A stretch of DNA of 64,000 nt, taken from assembly GCA_008711295.1 (NCBI GenBank), contig VUYV01000054.1:88781-152780 (forward strand), in the 5' to 3' direction. This DNA is from Anarhynchus alexandrinus. Lineage: Eukaryota > Chordata > Aves > Charadriiformes > Charadriidae. The position numbers were made by a program, and so were the translations under genes. Below the pieces are notes generated by a model that worked only from the letters and a program-made list of their open reading frames with translations, searched no databases and was not told where the DNA came from. Of the stretch, positions 27,085-41,200 are shown in pieces; position 1 is the first letter of the stretch, and each line of letters opens with the position of its first letter.

Positions 27085-29160
27085 GCTGGTTTTGGATTAT
27101 TTTTTTTTTCAAGCCATAAGTCTCTCTCCCTTATTCTCTCTTCCTTTTCTTCTGGGGAGGAAAAGGAGCTCATAGAGAGCATCTGTCATTCATTTAGTGG
27201 CCAGCCCAGCCTAAACCTTAACAACAGTAAAATAAATTAGTATGACCAACTTGTTATACAGGTTTAGATTCCATTTGCATTGTAACTAACAGGTTTATGA
27301 AAGCATTACTTGTGCATCTTCTGAAATGTTCCATTTAATATTTGTAATTCTATATAGGAGATTTGTTTTATTATCATTCCAGTCTGAGGTATATTCAGTG
27401 TCCAGTCAATTCCAATGTGTGTGATTGTACTGAAATTCCCTAAACAGCTCTCATTACAAAGTAGAAAGAATAGACTTTCTGAAATAAACTCATTGATGAT
27501 AAACATTTTTTAGGCAATCAAGTGGTACATGATCCCAGAAAATTGCTTTCACTTTTTTGCCCTTGCAGCATCTGTTTTTGCAGATTTGAACCCCAGCTGC
27601 CAGTTTAGTTTGAAAATTAATTTCACACATTTGAATCGGTACGTGAATTACAGTCATGGCTAGCGGGACCAGAATGCTCTCAGAACCAAGTCTTAGAAGC
27701 AGGGAAGGTCAGTTTCTAAAAGAGGTTGCTAATGACAAGGGTGAATAATTGGCACTTAATGAGCACCAAAGAACCTCTCATGAGTACTTTACTAATCTTC
27801 CAAACTGCTTCACGAGATAGCTAGTTGCATCAATGTTATAAATAGCTGAATCAAAACGACGATAGTTTTCAAACCTAGACAAAACAAACTCAGGAGGGAG
27901 TAAGCTTTCAGCAAGATGTTTACTTTAGTGACCAAGTACAGGAAATTTTAGATAAATCTAAAGCTCTGGCTCAGAAAATCTGGAGTTTAAGGTTGCCCTG
28001 GAGCAGGTGGCAGAACAAGATGTTCTACCACTGCAGTCCTTACTCAAGCTCAGATGTAGCACTGAGTGGTCCTGACGATCTGCACAGTGCAGTGCACTGT
28101 ACCGATAATCAATTGTTGGTTTTGGTAGTGGAAACCTATTTGTAATAGCCCAGCTCAGCGAGAATAATTTACCATCCTGCCACAGCTAGATGATCTCTCA
28201 TTAGAAACTCATTTAACACTAGCTCAGTTTTTTCTCCGGTACATTACAGTGCAGACATATCCTCAGATGTTATTTCATATAGGTTCATTTTGCAAGATTA
28301 TCTGCCCTGGCAGATTCTTGTGTCTACACAGCTTAGATGACAAAAACAGGACCTATTTTTGTGTGTTCATAAACTCTGTTTGCTATCCTTTCTGTTCAAA
28401 TAAACAGCAGGCATATGAGGTGAAGTTAACAACAGTCACTGTAGCAACACAGAAGCAAGATTTCTTAAAAGGCATCTAAAATTACAAGAAACAATTTTGT
28501 TCTTGCTGTTAATGACGTTTTTAATAAAACTTTTAAAACAGATCAGACAAGCTGCACAATAGGCAGTTGCAAGCATAAACAGTCATTTACTTCTGAATAT
28601 TAAAAGTTGTAGCCACAAACATTTGCTTAGGCAAAGTTGGGCCTAAAACTTACAAACTATTTAACATGCTTCTGCAAATCGGCATAAAAATTACACATTG
28701 TAAGCAAAGATAAAGATTTTTTTAAAAAAAAAAGAAAGCTACAAGACAGAAGGATTGAATCTTGATTAGATTTTGTTTAATTACTCGAGAGACCATGCTT
28801 GTATTTGGAAATGATATCACAAGTTCTTTAAGTGGGACAGTCCTACGACATTGTTGAACAGAATGTCTCTTAAATAATGCTTATGCAATCACTATTATGT
28901 GGTTTCTGCGGCTGCTGTTTGGCATGTTATTTTTTATAAATCTAAAAGTTCAGCTTGCTTTCATCTGAAAATAAACATCAAACTTTAGGTTGATGCTAAT
29001 ATTTGGGCCCTTCAGTCATAATTTGCGGAATATCTCTGCCTTTTTGCAACAAATGTTTGTTGTAGTGCTTAGTTTACATTCCTAACATCAAATTTTCTTC
29101 CGTTCTTAATAAATTATAGATCATAGTTTTAGGAACACAGTAGGAAGCAGATAGTATTTG

Positions 29161-29200
29161 ATTCAATACATTAAAAACCTATTCAATACATTAAAAACCT
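29161..29200. repeat. Tandem duplication of a 20-bp unit
   Basis: attcaatacattaaaaacct occurs twice back to back without a mismatch. It looks like a simple replication-slippage duplication in AT-rich DNA. Confidence 0.9.
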
Positions 29201-32200
29201 ATTATATTCCTACATCATAAGGGGATAATTGCTTTATTATTAAAACATGCCTTTCATTCTGACAGTGTTTAATGCCTTTTCTGAAATCAGTGCAGCACAA
29301 TAATATTGACAGAAAAACCAAAGGTTATATGGACAGCAAAATGTCATGTGTTAGCATTATACAACATCGAAAAGGTTTCCATTTATAGATTTCATTATCA
29401 ACTGCATTTTATGTTCAAAATATTTAATCTGTCTTTTTTATCTCAGAATCCCATGTTGACTTTCATCTTTTGAAGGATTTAAACTGTGCACAATGCTGTT
29501 GTTCAATCATCATTATTTTAGCTTTCCTGAAAATAGTTTATTAAAACCAAATTCAAAATGTCAAATTTGGTATTCATTTTCTTCCCTTTCTATCACAGAT
29601 TTAGTATTTTTTTTTAAGAGCAGGAGCCTGGCTGGTTAAGATATCCACTACTTACACTGCCTTTGTACACGGACAAAACTGTAAACCTGTAATCTTCCAG
29701 AAAGTAGAGACTTTATTGTTTCTGTATGTTTCAAACATACTCATGACAAACCTTCCGTGTACATTTAGGAGTGAAGAACAGTAAAAGTGTGATCAAAGTG
29801 ACTGAGTGTCCTACCAAAATGAGCCATAAATGAAAAAGCATTTTTGAGGTCATTTTTACAATGCAATCACAGTATATTATTACACCTGTGGTGTTGTTCT
29901 AAAGAAAGGGGTTTTTTTCCAACTAGGTGACCGCAGGCGTTCCTCTGTCACCTTATTGCCTGGTAAGTAGTACAAAATAAAAGGACTTGCCAAGATTTGT
30001 ATTTATATGCTTCCATAAACTAGTGTTTCTAGAAGGCAGTTCTTCAGAGATTGAATTAGGGCTTATGTTAGAAACAGAGAAGAAAAAAGTAGCTAGACTA
30101 TTTATAGTGGGGTTTTTGAGAAATGCTATTATATAAGCATATAAAATATAAATACCATTAGCAAATAAAATTTGTAAATGGAAAGATAAGAGGATTAAGG
30201 GGACAATCAAGACGATTAATTCACTAACCTTGCCTAGATATCCCCCCCACAGTGTAATTTGGCAAACTGCCACTGATGCTCATGGGGGTATGCCAATTAG
30301 ACAGCTAAGGACTTGACCTACTATATTTACAGTTCATATACCTGAAATAAAAAAAAAAAAGAAAAACCTCACTAGTATGCTGTTAAAAAGCTCAAATAAA
30401 TTCACAAAATACAAGACAGTTTAGAGAAAGCAAGGCTGGCTAATTTCAAAATAGCATGTAGAAAATGGGTTAACAGATAACATTACAAAGTGTCTTGGTA
30501 AATTACAAGACTAAGCCTGCTTTAAAAATTGCATGGGTACTTAACCTAAATTCTACCGATTGCCAGTGTGCCTGAATGCCTACATTTGTAAACAGGTTTT
30601 GGTACTTAGGAGGTATATACAAAACAGAATAAAGTTACTGGAATGCTGACTTCTGAAGGGCCTATATGCCCGTGCTCTCTGTTGCAATCCACGGTCCCTT
30701 GTTATGCACTTATGCTCAGGACAGGGGAGACGAAATTATACACCTGGAAACTGGAGGCATCTGCCTCTAGTTGCCTCCAGATGCCTGCAAACAACAAATA
30801 CTGTGCATGGAGCATTGTGTCCAGTCATTACGATGTGCTAGAAAGGCCTATGGCACAGTTTTTGCCTCTCAGTTCTTGTCATTCTCTCAACCAGCCGGTA
30901 ACAGCCCACTCGGAAATCATGAAAATATTCATAAGGGATTAGATAATGCTGGAAGAGACCATACCTCAATGCCTGTCACCGAAACACTCTCTTGCCTGCG
31001 ATTTCAAAAGGTTTCAAGACACCTGACATCTAAAGGGTTGATAAGTGAAGCGTATTTCAGTGGAAGACCTGAAAGGCCAGGTGAATCTTGAATACATAGT
31101 ACCTTAAGCCTTTGACCACCAAGATACATTTCATTAAGCTCTTCCTGATTAGGTTTCTATAGTACCCAACTGCTTGGAGAGCATGTGGAGATATAAATGC
31201 TGATTAATGCAGGTGCTAGAACAACCCATGGAGCTCATTCCCAAAAGTTTGTTCTCAGCAGTTAGTTAGGACCAGACAGAAAATAAATTGGAGGCTTAAT
31301 TAGTTGTCTTAGAAGCTAAAAAAAGTCTTAAAACCATGATCTTCCTTGAAGACATCTTTCCCAATTCCAATTTGAGACCAGCACCTATCTTTGATTTGAC
31401 AGGGAACACACACATGAAAATGACTGCAGGTCAGGTGGATCTAGGCTAAAATTGGAATATGGGTGGAGGTAATTTGCTCCTTCAGTTAATGACTTCAAAT
31501 ACCAATTAATGCTATGGACATGTGTTATTTACAGAGACTACGACGGTCAGATTAGGCCATTGATGTGATTTTAAACAGAACAGTAGAAATGTTATATTCT
31601 GAATACAGCATTAATCAGAACAGGACAAGTATTTCACTTTTGTTTTGATGGTTTTGATACTGTCAGCTCTAGGACAGTTTGTCTTCCCTTTCTGCTGACT
31701 TAAACAGTCTGTTTAGAAATACAGTGACCAGCTGGCATTCGCATTCTAAAAGGAAAAAAAAAAATAAAATTAATGGAAGCATTTGCTATCACTTCAACTT
31801 TTATCCATTTTACACAAATCTGAAGAATAGAATATATATCCAAAGCCATAGCAAAGACAACATAAAGCATTATATATACAAAGGGCTTCCTAAACAAAGT
31901 TTACCAATCAAAATACATTTTTGACTAATCAGAAACTATTTTATCCTGAAAAAATGTTTTCCATTACAGTGAAGGAAACCGTGTTACAATAAAGCCTACT
32001 CAGAATGGCTGTTAATAAGTTCTCGGGCTTTTTTCTTTGACAGGAAAATTAATAAACAATTTCTGATGCATAGTGGGCATCTCTGTTTTGCTCTTCTTGC
32101 TGCATGGTCTAGGGCTATTTAGAAATTCAGAAAGGAGACCTTAAAATGAGGCTTGCATCTAGTGAAGGAATGCATCTGCGCACTCTGCAATTCTAGTATG

Positions 32201-35200
32201 GATGTATATACTGGGTCACTTCTTGGTGAAAATGCAATCTAGAGTTATTACAAATAACCTGCAGTATTGCTTTGAATGTATTGCTTTTAATGTGAATTTT
32301 GGGCCTTAATGGATAAATTTTTGGTTCTAATAAAAACTTTCAGTAAGCAAAATTAATTTTAGGACTGATATTCAATGTTAGTTAAAATTTATTGAAGATC
32401 ATTACTAATATTCACCAGTTTATGTGAAATTGGTTTCAAGATTTCTGAACATGCTCCCTTGGACAGAAGTCTGCATTATAATTTCAACTATCCAGACTTC
32501 CCTATGTTTTCAGAAAGGAACAAGCACAGATTGCCTTTGTGGAGAGGAGTGAGACCTGAGCAATCTTGGCTCTAATGTGACCCTGAACAAGCACCTTAAA
32601 CACTGCTTCAGTCTCCTGCTGTCCACACAACTGAGAAGACAAGTAGTGAAAGTATGATAACATGCTAAGATGCTCATAGAAAAGATGCTAATTAACCGAA
32701 AAATGTTTTGTGCTTCTGTCATAGTTGTTGCAAATATAGGAACCATTCAAGGCAACAGCAACAAAAAAAGCGAAAGTATACACACTTGATCAATTTAAGC
32801 TGAGCAGCCTATGCGTTCAAACGCAGAGGTTTCTAAGTCTGATGGCAGGATTAGGTGCTTGGTACAATGTTGGTACCTTTCCTTTTTATCCTCTTCTGCC
32901 AACCTCTGATCTCCCAAGAGTCTTGAGACTCATGTTGAACTTGCAACGTAAGACTGTACTCACTAGAGGTCAGTGTTGGGCTGGCAGAGGCACCGCCGCT
33001 CTACACGACTAATGAACGTTAATTAATCCTCCAATCACACAGAGATAGAGGCAGGAGGTTGATACTAATTTTACAGAAGATCAGGAAACACTGACGGCAC
33101 AGCAGTTTTCAGAACAACACAAAACAGAGGCTGTAAAGGAAAAAGCCAACAACCCTCACAGGTATCGAGGAACTTTGCAGAGAGTCCAGTTATTTCACAC
33201 GCTGTATGGTGCAGCTCTGCTGCAGAACTGGGCCCAAGGGCATCAAGGAGATGAAGAAGACGCAAGCTGCAAGTCAGCTTCCAAGGACAGCTACTAGAGA
33301 CCATGGGGACTATGTGACACGGCAGGTTTGTCAACGAGAGCAAACTAAACGGGGAAAGAATCCTCTCTACAGGAAGAACTTTACTTTCTGACTGCACCAT
33401 GTTTTTGGACACCCGTTTGCGATTAGTCATCTCTTCAAAAACCTGTTTGTTGATCTTTGCAGTGACTTGAATAATGAAATGATAGAGGCAAGGGAAACAA
33501 AAAGAAAAAACAGACCACTTTTCCTCGGTTATTTCTACCATACGATTATGGTACCATTATGACCTGAAATACGCTGTAACAGAGCGACTGAAGCTGGCTG
33601 AGTTATACTGAACCAAATTTAGCAGCATGACGTGGGGTTTTTTTCCCTGCAGTCATTTGTTTTCACTCATTTGAGAATCTGGCCTGAGGTACTGCCTGAT
33701 GGTCTCAGATTTTGCAGAACTATTTATGTCATTTTGTCTTGTAAATATGATGTACATACTATTTTTCTGCACCAAACCTGTGTAAATTTTTATCTTCTTA
33801 CTCTTTAGAAAATGAGGAAAGTGAAACATATTTCAGTCACTGATACTTCTTAGAAACTTCAAATTGCATTTGTTTCCATCAGTTCCTTTCACAATATCTT
33901 TTACTGGTGGCATCCACTGGCATCAATGGAATGGCAAACGATATTTTGGTATTTCTTTTCACATAATCTTCATTATGTATATATTGTTACTCTAGAAAAC
34001 GTTGAGGCCTTAGAATATATATAATTGCCATGTCTTATTTAATGCTAAAAGGACTCTATTCAGTATTGCTATTTCACTGATCTTTTAAAACCCTGTTAAT
34101 TCATTTTCAGAAGGCTTTCGCTTGCTCAGTTAGCCAAACCTAGTGCGCTTCAAAAACCCCCCATCAGATGGGTAGATTGCTCTAAAAAAGCAGTAAAAAA
34201 AAAAAAAAAGCTTTGCATTGATCAGAAGCTGTTCAGGAAAGAAATTATCTTCTGGCCAGTCTACATGAACCATTTCTACAAGTTTTCCCAAATAGATCAT
34301 CAAGGTAAGTTGACTTTTCTTTGATGGGAGACTTGAAACATCATGAAGAGAGGTGGATGTGCATCTCTCTAATGAGATTTCAACACTCTAAAGAGCTGGA
34401 ATATTTTTGATGATGTACATACAATTTAATAGGGGCTAGTTCCTGACTTCGAAACAAGAAATACTTTATATTTATTCTGCTTCCTGAAACTGCTCGAGGG
34501 CATCTGAAAATCTTGGGACACCTAACAATATAAATATCAGTATTTTTACAGATTATTAAAATATGCATTTTCCAGATACAATTTTATATATATGTTCAAG
34601 TTACCAAAATGTATTTTTGGTTTCAGCCAATACTTTAGAAACATCAGCACCCAGAATTTCTTGAAATGTTTGTCTTCTAAATAGAGGTTTTCTCTTCTAC
34701 TTTAATCTCCTAGCCACTCTTTCTTTAAAGCAATTTCCATTGTTTTCCAGTGTTATTTTTCCACTTTTCTTGGAAGTTACTTAAAAGACTTCATGGCCTT
34801 TGCTTTCAGCTTCATAAAACACTCCCTTTCATTCATTTTGTTCATTCTTAGTTGTATGAGTTAGTGTACTTATTGGAAAACAGAAAAAATATCCGTCTCT
34901 CTCTCCTGTTGTATCTACAGATTTATGCCATTCTCCTTTCGGATTAGTGGTACCAAATACATTTCCCTAAATAAATGAGCTTAATGAATTTATGGCATTG
35001 CTTATTTCAGAGAAATGTCATCCTATTCAGTTCCATGCCAAAAAAAAGGGCCTTGAATATTAGTGACAAAATTTTGTGCAGTTGTTAAAGACACATTAAA
35101 AAAAAAATAAGAAATAGGCTAAGACATCTACCTTTAATCTGCAATAGGATGACTATGTAAAGCAACTTTATTGAACGCATAGTGGTTACTCTTTTAAATA

Positions 35201-38200
35201 ACAAAGAATTAGTAAGTTAAATACTCTTATTATTTTATTTTTTTTTAACACAGAAGGAATTAGTTCTCTTATTTAGCTATACCTTTGACAGGCAGCAGTA
35301 AGTAAAAATCTTACAGATGGATGTTACTGTTGTCAGTGGTGTCTAACAAAATAAGTACGTCTTTACTTAGTTGAATTACATGTTAATTAAGTTCTACTTC
35401 AAAAATTTAAATAGGACTTTGATAAAATGAACCGTGAGGGTTTTTTTCTGGTAATCCTGTCAATTAAATAACAGTCCATTTTTTTTTAGAATTATGTGAA
35501 AAAGACTGCAATGTCTATATGAAAAACAGAAAGAAAAAGTATATGGGAATCAAGTGTATTACCTTACATTAAAAAAACAAACTAAAATAAGTAAAAATAT
35601 TTTGTTGAAAGGTATTTGGTAAGTTTTTCACTTCATAGAAAACAACAACAATGGCACTAAGAGGCATTTTAATATTTAATCTTAATTTTTAGTTCAAAAC
35701 CCTCCCTTTCTCTACCACAAAAAAAAAAAGAAAAAAAGAAAAACCAAACAGAAAATGTTATTTAAACAACTTTCAAAGCACTCAAAGGGTTTGAAACCAG
35801 TTTTGGTTAGCAGCTTGTCTGTCTTGTACATGGTCCACATGATTATGCTTTGGATATTTTTTGTTCTTATAGTAAGCATGAGGTTTTTGATTTCCACTTG
35901 AGAAATTTACTATAAGCTTGTTCAGTTGCTGAGTTTGTGATCTCCTAATTCTTGCAATAACAGATACAGCTATATAAAATCCTTATAATGCATTTCTCAG
36001 CTAGATTACCTTAAGTTAATCACTTAGAAAGCAGAGGACTTTTTATAATCTTTTTTACCAATAAATAAATCACTTTAGGAATAGTTAACCTCCCAAAAAC
36101 GCGAATGTCAAAGTAACTATATTTAAAAGTACATTAAGCCTAAATATTTGTACTAAACTCCCAATAAAGTCCATAAAAATACTGTCTCTGTTTTCAGTGG
36201 AAGTTGCAAATATCCTAAGATTCCTCACCCCCAACTCAATGGAATATAGAGCATCAGATCCATTCATACTTAATGCACTAATATAAAAGTAATTCTGTGG
36301 ATTTGTTTTGTCACACACTATAAAAACAATAAAAGGCAGATATAGGTTTCCCAAACCAAGAGATCAGTAATAAAATGTTGAAACCATTTTCATTGTTGGA
36401 TATTAACCAACAAATTAAAGTTGATTAAGAAAAATATTGCCTTTCTTCTCCTGATAGTTAAGATAAATGCTTTTCAAGTTTTTATTATGGCCTAGTTTTT
36501 CACTAAAGATGCAAAATTATAAACTGGGTAAAATAAAAAAATAATTTTTGTTCAAAGATGTCTTTTTCTCTGTGTTAAAATAGATATTGGTACAACTTAA
36601 TGGATAATTTACAATATTTAGCCCAGCTGTACACTGATATATTGATTCCTTGATCTCACATCATTGATGAATGCAATTCCATTGAAAAGATATGAAAAAT
36701 GCCTAGAGCTAGACAGGCCTTTCACAGAAAAGAAATGAGACTGAGAAAATATACTTTCTGGAGTATATCGAAGCAGTCCACTTCAGTGAATTGTACATTA
36801 TGATACATAATTGATTTTGCTGCACCTGAAGAGAACAACGAGGCTCACAGAACTTTACCATTAAGAACACTTAAGCCCACATAAATTGTGCCTCACTTTT
36901 GCCCACAATTCAGTTGCTGCTGCACTGAGAAGCTGCTGAGAATGAGAAGCCCCAAGGAGGGGGAAGAACTAAAATGAATAAACATTCCTCAAGTCTCAGG
37001 CACCATAGCACTGTTTTGTTAACTGGTGGTAGGAAACAATATACGCTACATGGCATCTCAAAATTAAGGGCTCAATGGCTTCCCAGTTTATTCCTTCAGG
37101 TTCTTAAAAACGTTCTTATTTACAACAGATTCTCACATGCAGTATCTGCATTAGACATAGCTTAAGGCCACAGCAGTGAGAGCTCTCTGCCTTGCAAAGA
37201 TGAATGATAACAAAGAAATCAGAAAACTACGTTTTAACAACTCAAGAACATTTCACTGGATTTTAGACAGAAGTGTGAAGGATGTAACTATATAATTTTT
37301 TGGAGAAAACACACTAAGTACTGGAAAGGACATTTTCAGTATATTTGAAGAAAGGCAAATAACTAAAGAACAAGACAAAACATCTCAAAGAGGAAAGCAT
37401 GAAAATCTGCATTGTTATGTTTCAGTTGTTCTGTGCTGGTATGTTGAATGGCAGTGGTACAACTGTTGTCCAATTAACACACACCTCCCCAAACTTTGTT
37501 ATTAAATGACCTCCAAAATGTTGTCTTTTATCCTTGCCCTAAGATTACTCCTTCATTCAGGGTACATGAGATAACTACTATTATCTCTGTCATCCGTGTC
37601 TTCTCTGATAAATACAGTTACCACAATTTTTCCAACACTAACCAATCTGTTGATAAGCCAACCTGAGGCAGATTCTGAACATTTATAAACTTCAAACACA
37701 AAATTAAAAGAATTAAAAGAATTTTTATGTAAAAACCCCAGATTGCTTTGTTCGATTAACAGCAATTCAATTAGTCTATTTTATTGTTCCTATTTAAATT
37801 AATACAGTACTGGAATATCAAAGTCTAATGTTTATGTTTTAAACTCGGTATTATGTACACAAACTGGCACGTCTGAGGCTTCAAGAATCTTGACCTTGAA
37901 CTTCAGATTTATTTAAACTCTCCAATTCTCTGCTGCCTTCACTGCATTTTATAATATGGCAAAAGAGTGAATTTAACATGAAAATGCTGCCTGGAGCATA
38001 ATCTTAATCACCTTCCAACAGGCAGCTTTTCCTTTATTATTTTTCCATATAACTACAACCTACGTCTTCTGTTCCTTCTTTCACGTCTTCTTCAGGTTTG
38101 CAAATTGTATGCAAACACCTGTAAGATTGCACTGATCAACTAAGGCTCAAAGTAGGAAACTCCATTCATTAAAGCATGTTGAAGAGTACTACTGGTAAAA

Positions 38201-41200
38201 TGGGACAAGATTGACTATCTGTGAATGATTAAACCTCTTCCAGCCTCAAATTCAGGATCAATATGTAAATAAGCTTCCAGAAGCTAACAGGTTAATAATA
38301 CAGATCAGGTGTTAAAAGCCTGAAATGTATTACAATAAGAAGTTTTTAAAAATACAACAGAATGAGACTTTGTCACCTGTTGGAGAAAACAATGGGCCAC
38401 TAAATAATACATTGGCCTGAATCTAGATTCAATTCTAAATCGTGCCATTAACTTCCCACATTTCCTTGAATGTGTGAATTAAACCACTTATTCTAGAGAG
38501 AAATACACATAGATGGATTTCTACTATACATCAGTCCTTTTAAAAGTGCCATATTAAATCCCATCTTTATGGAAACATTAATTTACACTTCTAAGAGAGA
38601 CTGCTGTCATAAAATCAGGATTGTATTTTGTTCCCATTGAGTACCTCAAACATAATTTTTACATCACTATGTTTGCAAAGACACTCTATTATTAATAATA
38701 AAAGAAAATAAATAGATAACATTCCACAAGCAAACTACCTCTCATCGTTCTTTTCTGCTGACAGAAATACAGATTTTTAAGTCAATCAAAGTCTGCCCAT
38801 TCCTCTGAGAACAATATTTTGTTGAATATTTCACATATTGATGATAAATCTATCTACAGTAATTAACTGGATTTTGTTTGAAAACATGCTGCAGAGCATT
38901 AAAAAATACACCAATGTAATGAGGTGCAGCTGCTTGTTGACAGCAGCGCACAGTATATTATGAAGATATTTGTTACATCTCTGATTAGCAAAGTCCTTTT
39001 TTACACCTTTGATTACTAAGGAAGGTTATATATTTGCCCATGAGACTGGGTTTTTTTTGTCTACTACCTAAGAACTTCAGTGACTGGCAAAGAAATTGTC
39101 TGACTCTTCAGCTCATTTCAAGACCAACTTTAGTTACTTCACAGAGCTGGTTAATTTTCAAGATCACACAAAATAAGTACAGCTCTGAAAGGTTTATAAG
39201 GCCCAGTACAAAAGTTGATTGAGAGTATTTTTCTTCCACAGAAAAGAATATGGATGAGGATTTTAAAGAGCCAACATCATTGCGTGGCAGTCATTTGACA
39301 CGTTGCCATTGATTCAGAAGTGCAGGGTCATCCGTTTCATACCTTTACTTAATGCCAGTAGCAATTCAGGACTGACTTCAAAATACTCTAGGCATCAGTT
39401 ATTTCTCCGAAAACAAGCACTTTCCTAACAATAAATACATGAAAATCATTGTCTGTCATGTCAAATCTTTTCTTTCAAAGTGGACAGCTCTACCCTGTTG
39501 GTTCCTTTATAGAAAAAAAAAGGTAACACCAAAAACCAGAAAAACACCTCACAACTCAGAAGTCACCCAAATGCCTTCTGTGAACTTTTTTGGGAGGAAA
39601 TTATCTCCTAAGAGAATCTCTAACCTTCTTATTCATTTCTGTCATTAACATACACGTATGCACTCACCTTCCAAAAGAAAATACCATTTTCCTGGTCACA
39701 AGACAATAACAACTAATGGCTTAGAGTTCCAAAGCTATTTATGTACCTGAGACAATTGATAGGAAACTATTTGGATTTTCAGTAGTACCTACACAGGTTA
39801 TGTTCTTGGCTTCAACTGGAAAGAGTAATGAGTTATGCAATAAAAATACACTTTGGCATAAATTACACCAATCTGCCACAGGCTGTTTTCAAATTACAGC
39901 TGTAAAATACATTATATTTGTCCAACAATTATTGCTTTGAATCACTGCAAATCCCTTGATCTGGGGCCAAAAGCCCTAGTTTTACCAAGGTCAGTGCTTA
40001 ACATTTCATATGTCTTTAATGAATTTTCTCTTTCTACAGATAGCCCACCATTATTATTGTCATATGATTTTTACTGAAAATTTTTACAAACCAGTAGTAC
40101 TATTTCCAGAGCTGATAGGTCATGAAAAGCCTGAAGCTGTCATTAAAATTCACAAACATTCTCTCATGAACTATTTTACCCTATATATATATTGCTGCAG
40201 GGTGGCTCAAAAGATGACAGGTGCAAAACCAAAAATATACCTGAACTGCATTTTAATTTTGTCTTTCTCACATTCACAGTTCAAAAGAGTTTTCTTTCTG
40301 CAAAGTAATTTCTAATAACAGCATTATAAACACTTTCAGATCTATAAATAATTGCTAATCCTTTTCCAGGTCATAATGGAGTTACTTGCTTTTGAGATAT
40401 ACCTGTCTGCAAAGTGTTTTTCCATTTTAAAAATGTCTTTTCTTAATACCTTGTGCTTAATACTTTTTGGAGAAGGGGGGCTTAGGATTTTATTCAAAAT
40501 ATATTCCTGAAATCCTTGTCTACACATAACGTGCACTCTTTATATTGGAAAGAAGGCTGGCTCTAGAGCTCACTGGAGTTGGAAAGAACCTGCCTTTTGA
40601 TTATTATGGTCCTTGCTTCGCAGTAAATGCCTCTTTCCTTTTTAATCCTAACAAAATCCTACCTTTGATTATCCTTGGCTTTTTTTTAAAAAAAAAAAAA
40701 AAACAAACCTTTCCTTTACCCCAAAGGTAAAAGCCTGGAGACTGGGTTTTATGCCTCACAGACACTATTTATCAAACTACCATCCATTTTTCTTGCAGAG
40801 GTTGTGCATTCACCAAGCTTTATTGCCTACATAACATTTGGAGTGTGTAACATACCCTGGCTGAAGACAGAATCACTCATTTTTCTATTTTAAAACCATT
40901 CCATTTAAAAACTGGTACTTCAAATTATTGTTTTGTAAATTCTTACATGGAAATATGAAAGAGCTAAACTGATCCAGAGATAATATAACTACAGAGGAAT
41001 TGGAAGCAATTCCTCTTCTGTAGCCAGCACCATACACTCAAACCTATTATGAATTTCAATATTAAAAGCAGGTTAATACTGCCAAAAACTGGTAGGTCCT
41101 CAGTATGCAAACAAGCCTTCACTGGCAATTTATTCATAGCGAAGTGCACAATGCAGGACGCATCCAACAACATCATATATACATTAAATCTCTATTTTCT

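Larger units (their letters stand above)
26468..27223 (+). mobile_element. Solo LTR of an avian endogenous retrovirus (copy 1)
   Basis: The element starts TGTCCTCGTTTGAG and ends CCTAAACCTTAACA, so it has the canonical TG...CA ends with imperfect inverted terminal sequence. It is flanked by a perfect 5-bp target-site duplication, ACAGT at 26463-26467 and at 27224-27228, which fixes both boundaries (756 bp). A TATAAA box lies at 26826-26831 and an ATTAAA polyadenylation signal at 27079-27084, giving a plus orientation. No internal retroviral sequence or second LTR adjoins it, so it is a solo LTR left by recombination between the two LTRs of a provirus. The 5-bp duplication fits a class III (ERVL-like) element, but other classes are not excluded. 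It is related along its whole length to the LTR at 50770-51504. Confidence 0.9.

Noticed and set aside
33071..33541. 156-codon minus-strand open frame as a gene
   Set aside because: No recognisable domain, no supporting splice or promoter context, and a plus-strand frame overlaps it. A chance frame is more likely.
33900..33950. Another old repeat core (ccactggcatcaatggaatgg)
   Set aside because: Too short and without dyad symmetry to support a call.
40040..40315. Exon following the acceptor-like tract tttctctttctacag
   Set aside because: The translated sequence does not read like a conserved protein and ends in hydrophobic AT-derived residues; good acceptor-like tracts are common by chance in AT-rich DNA.
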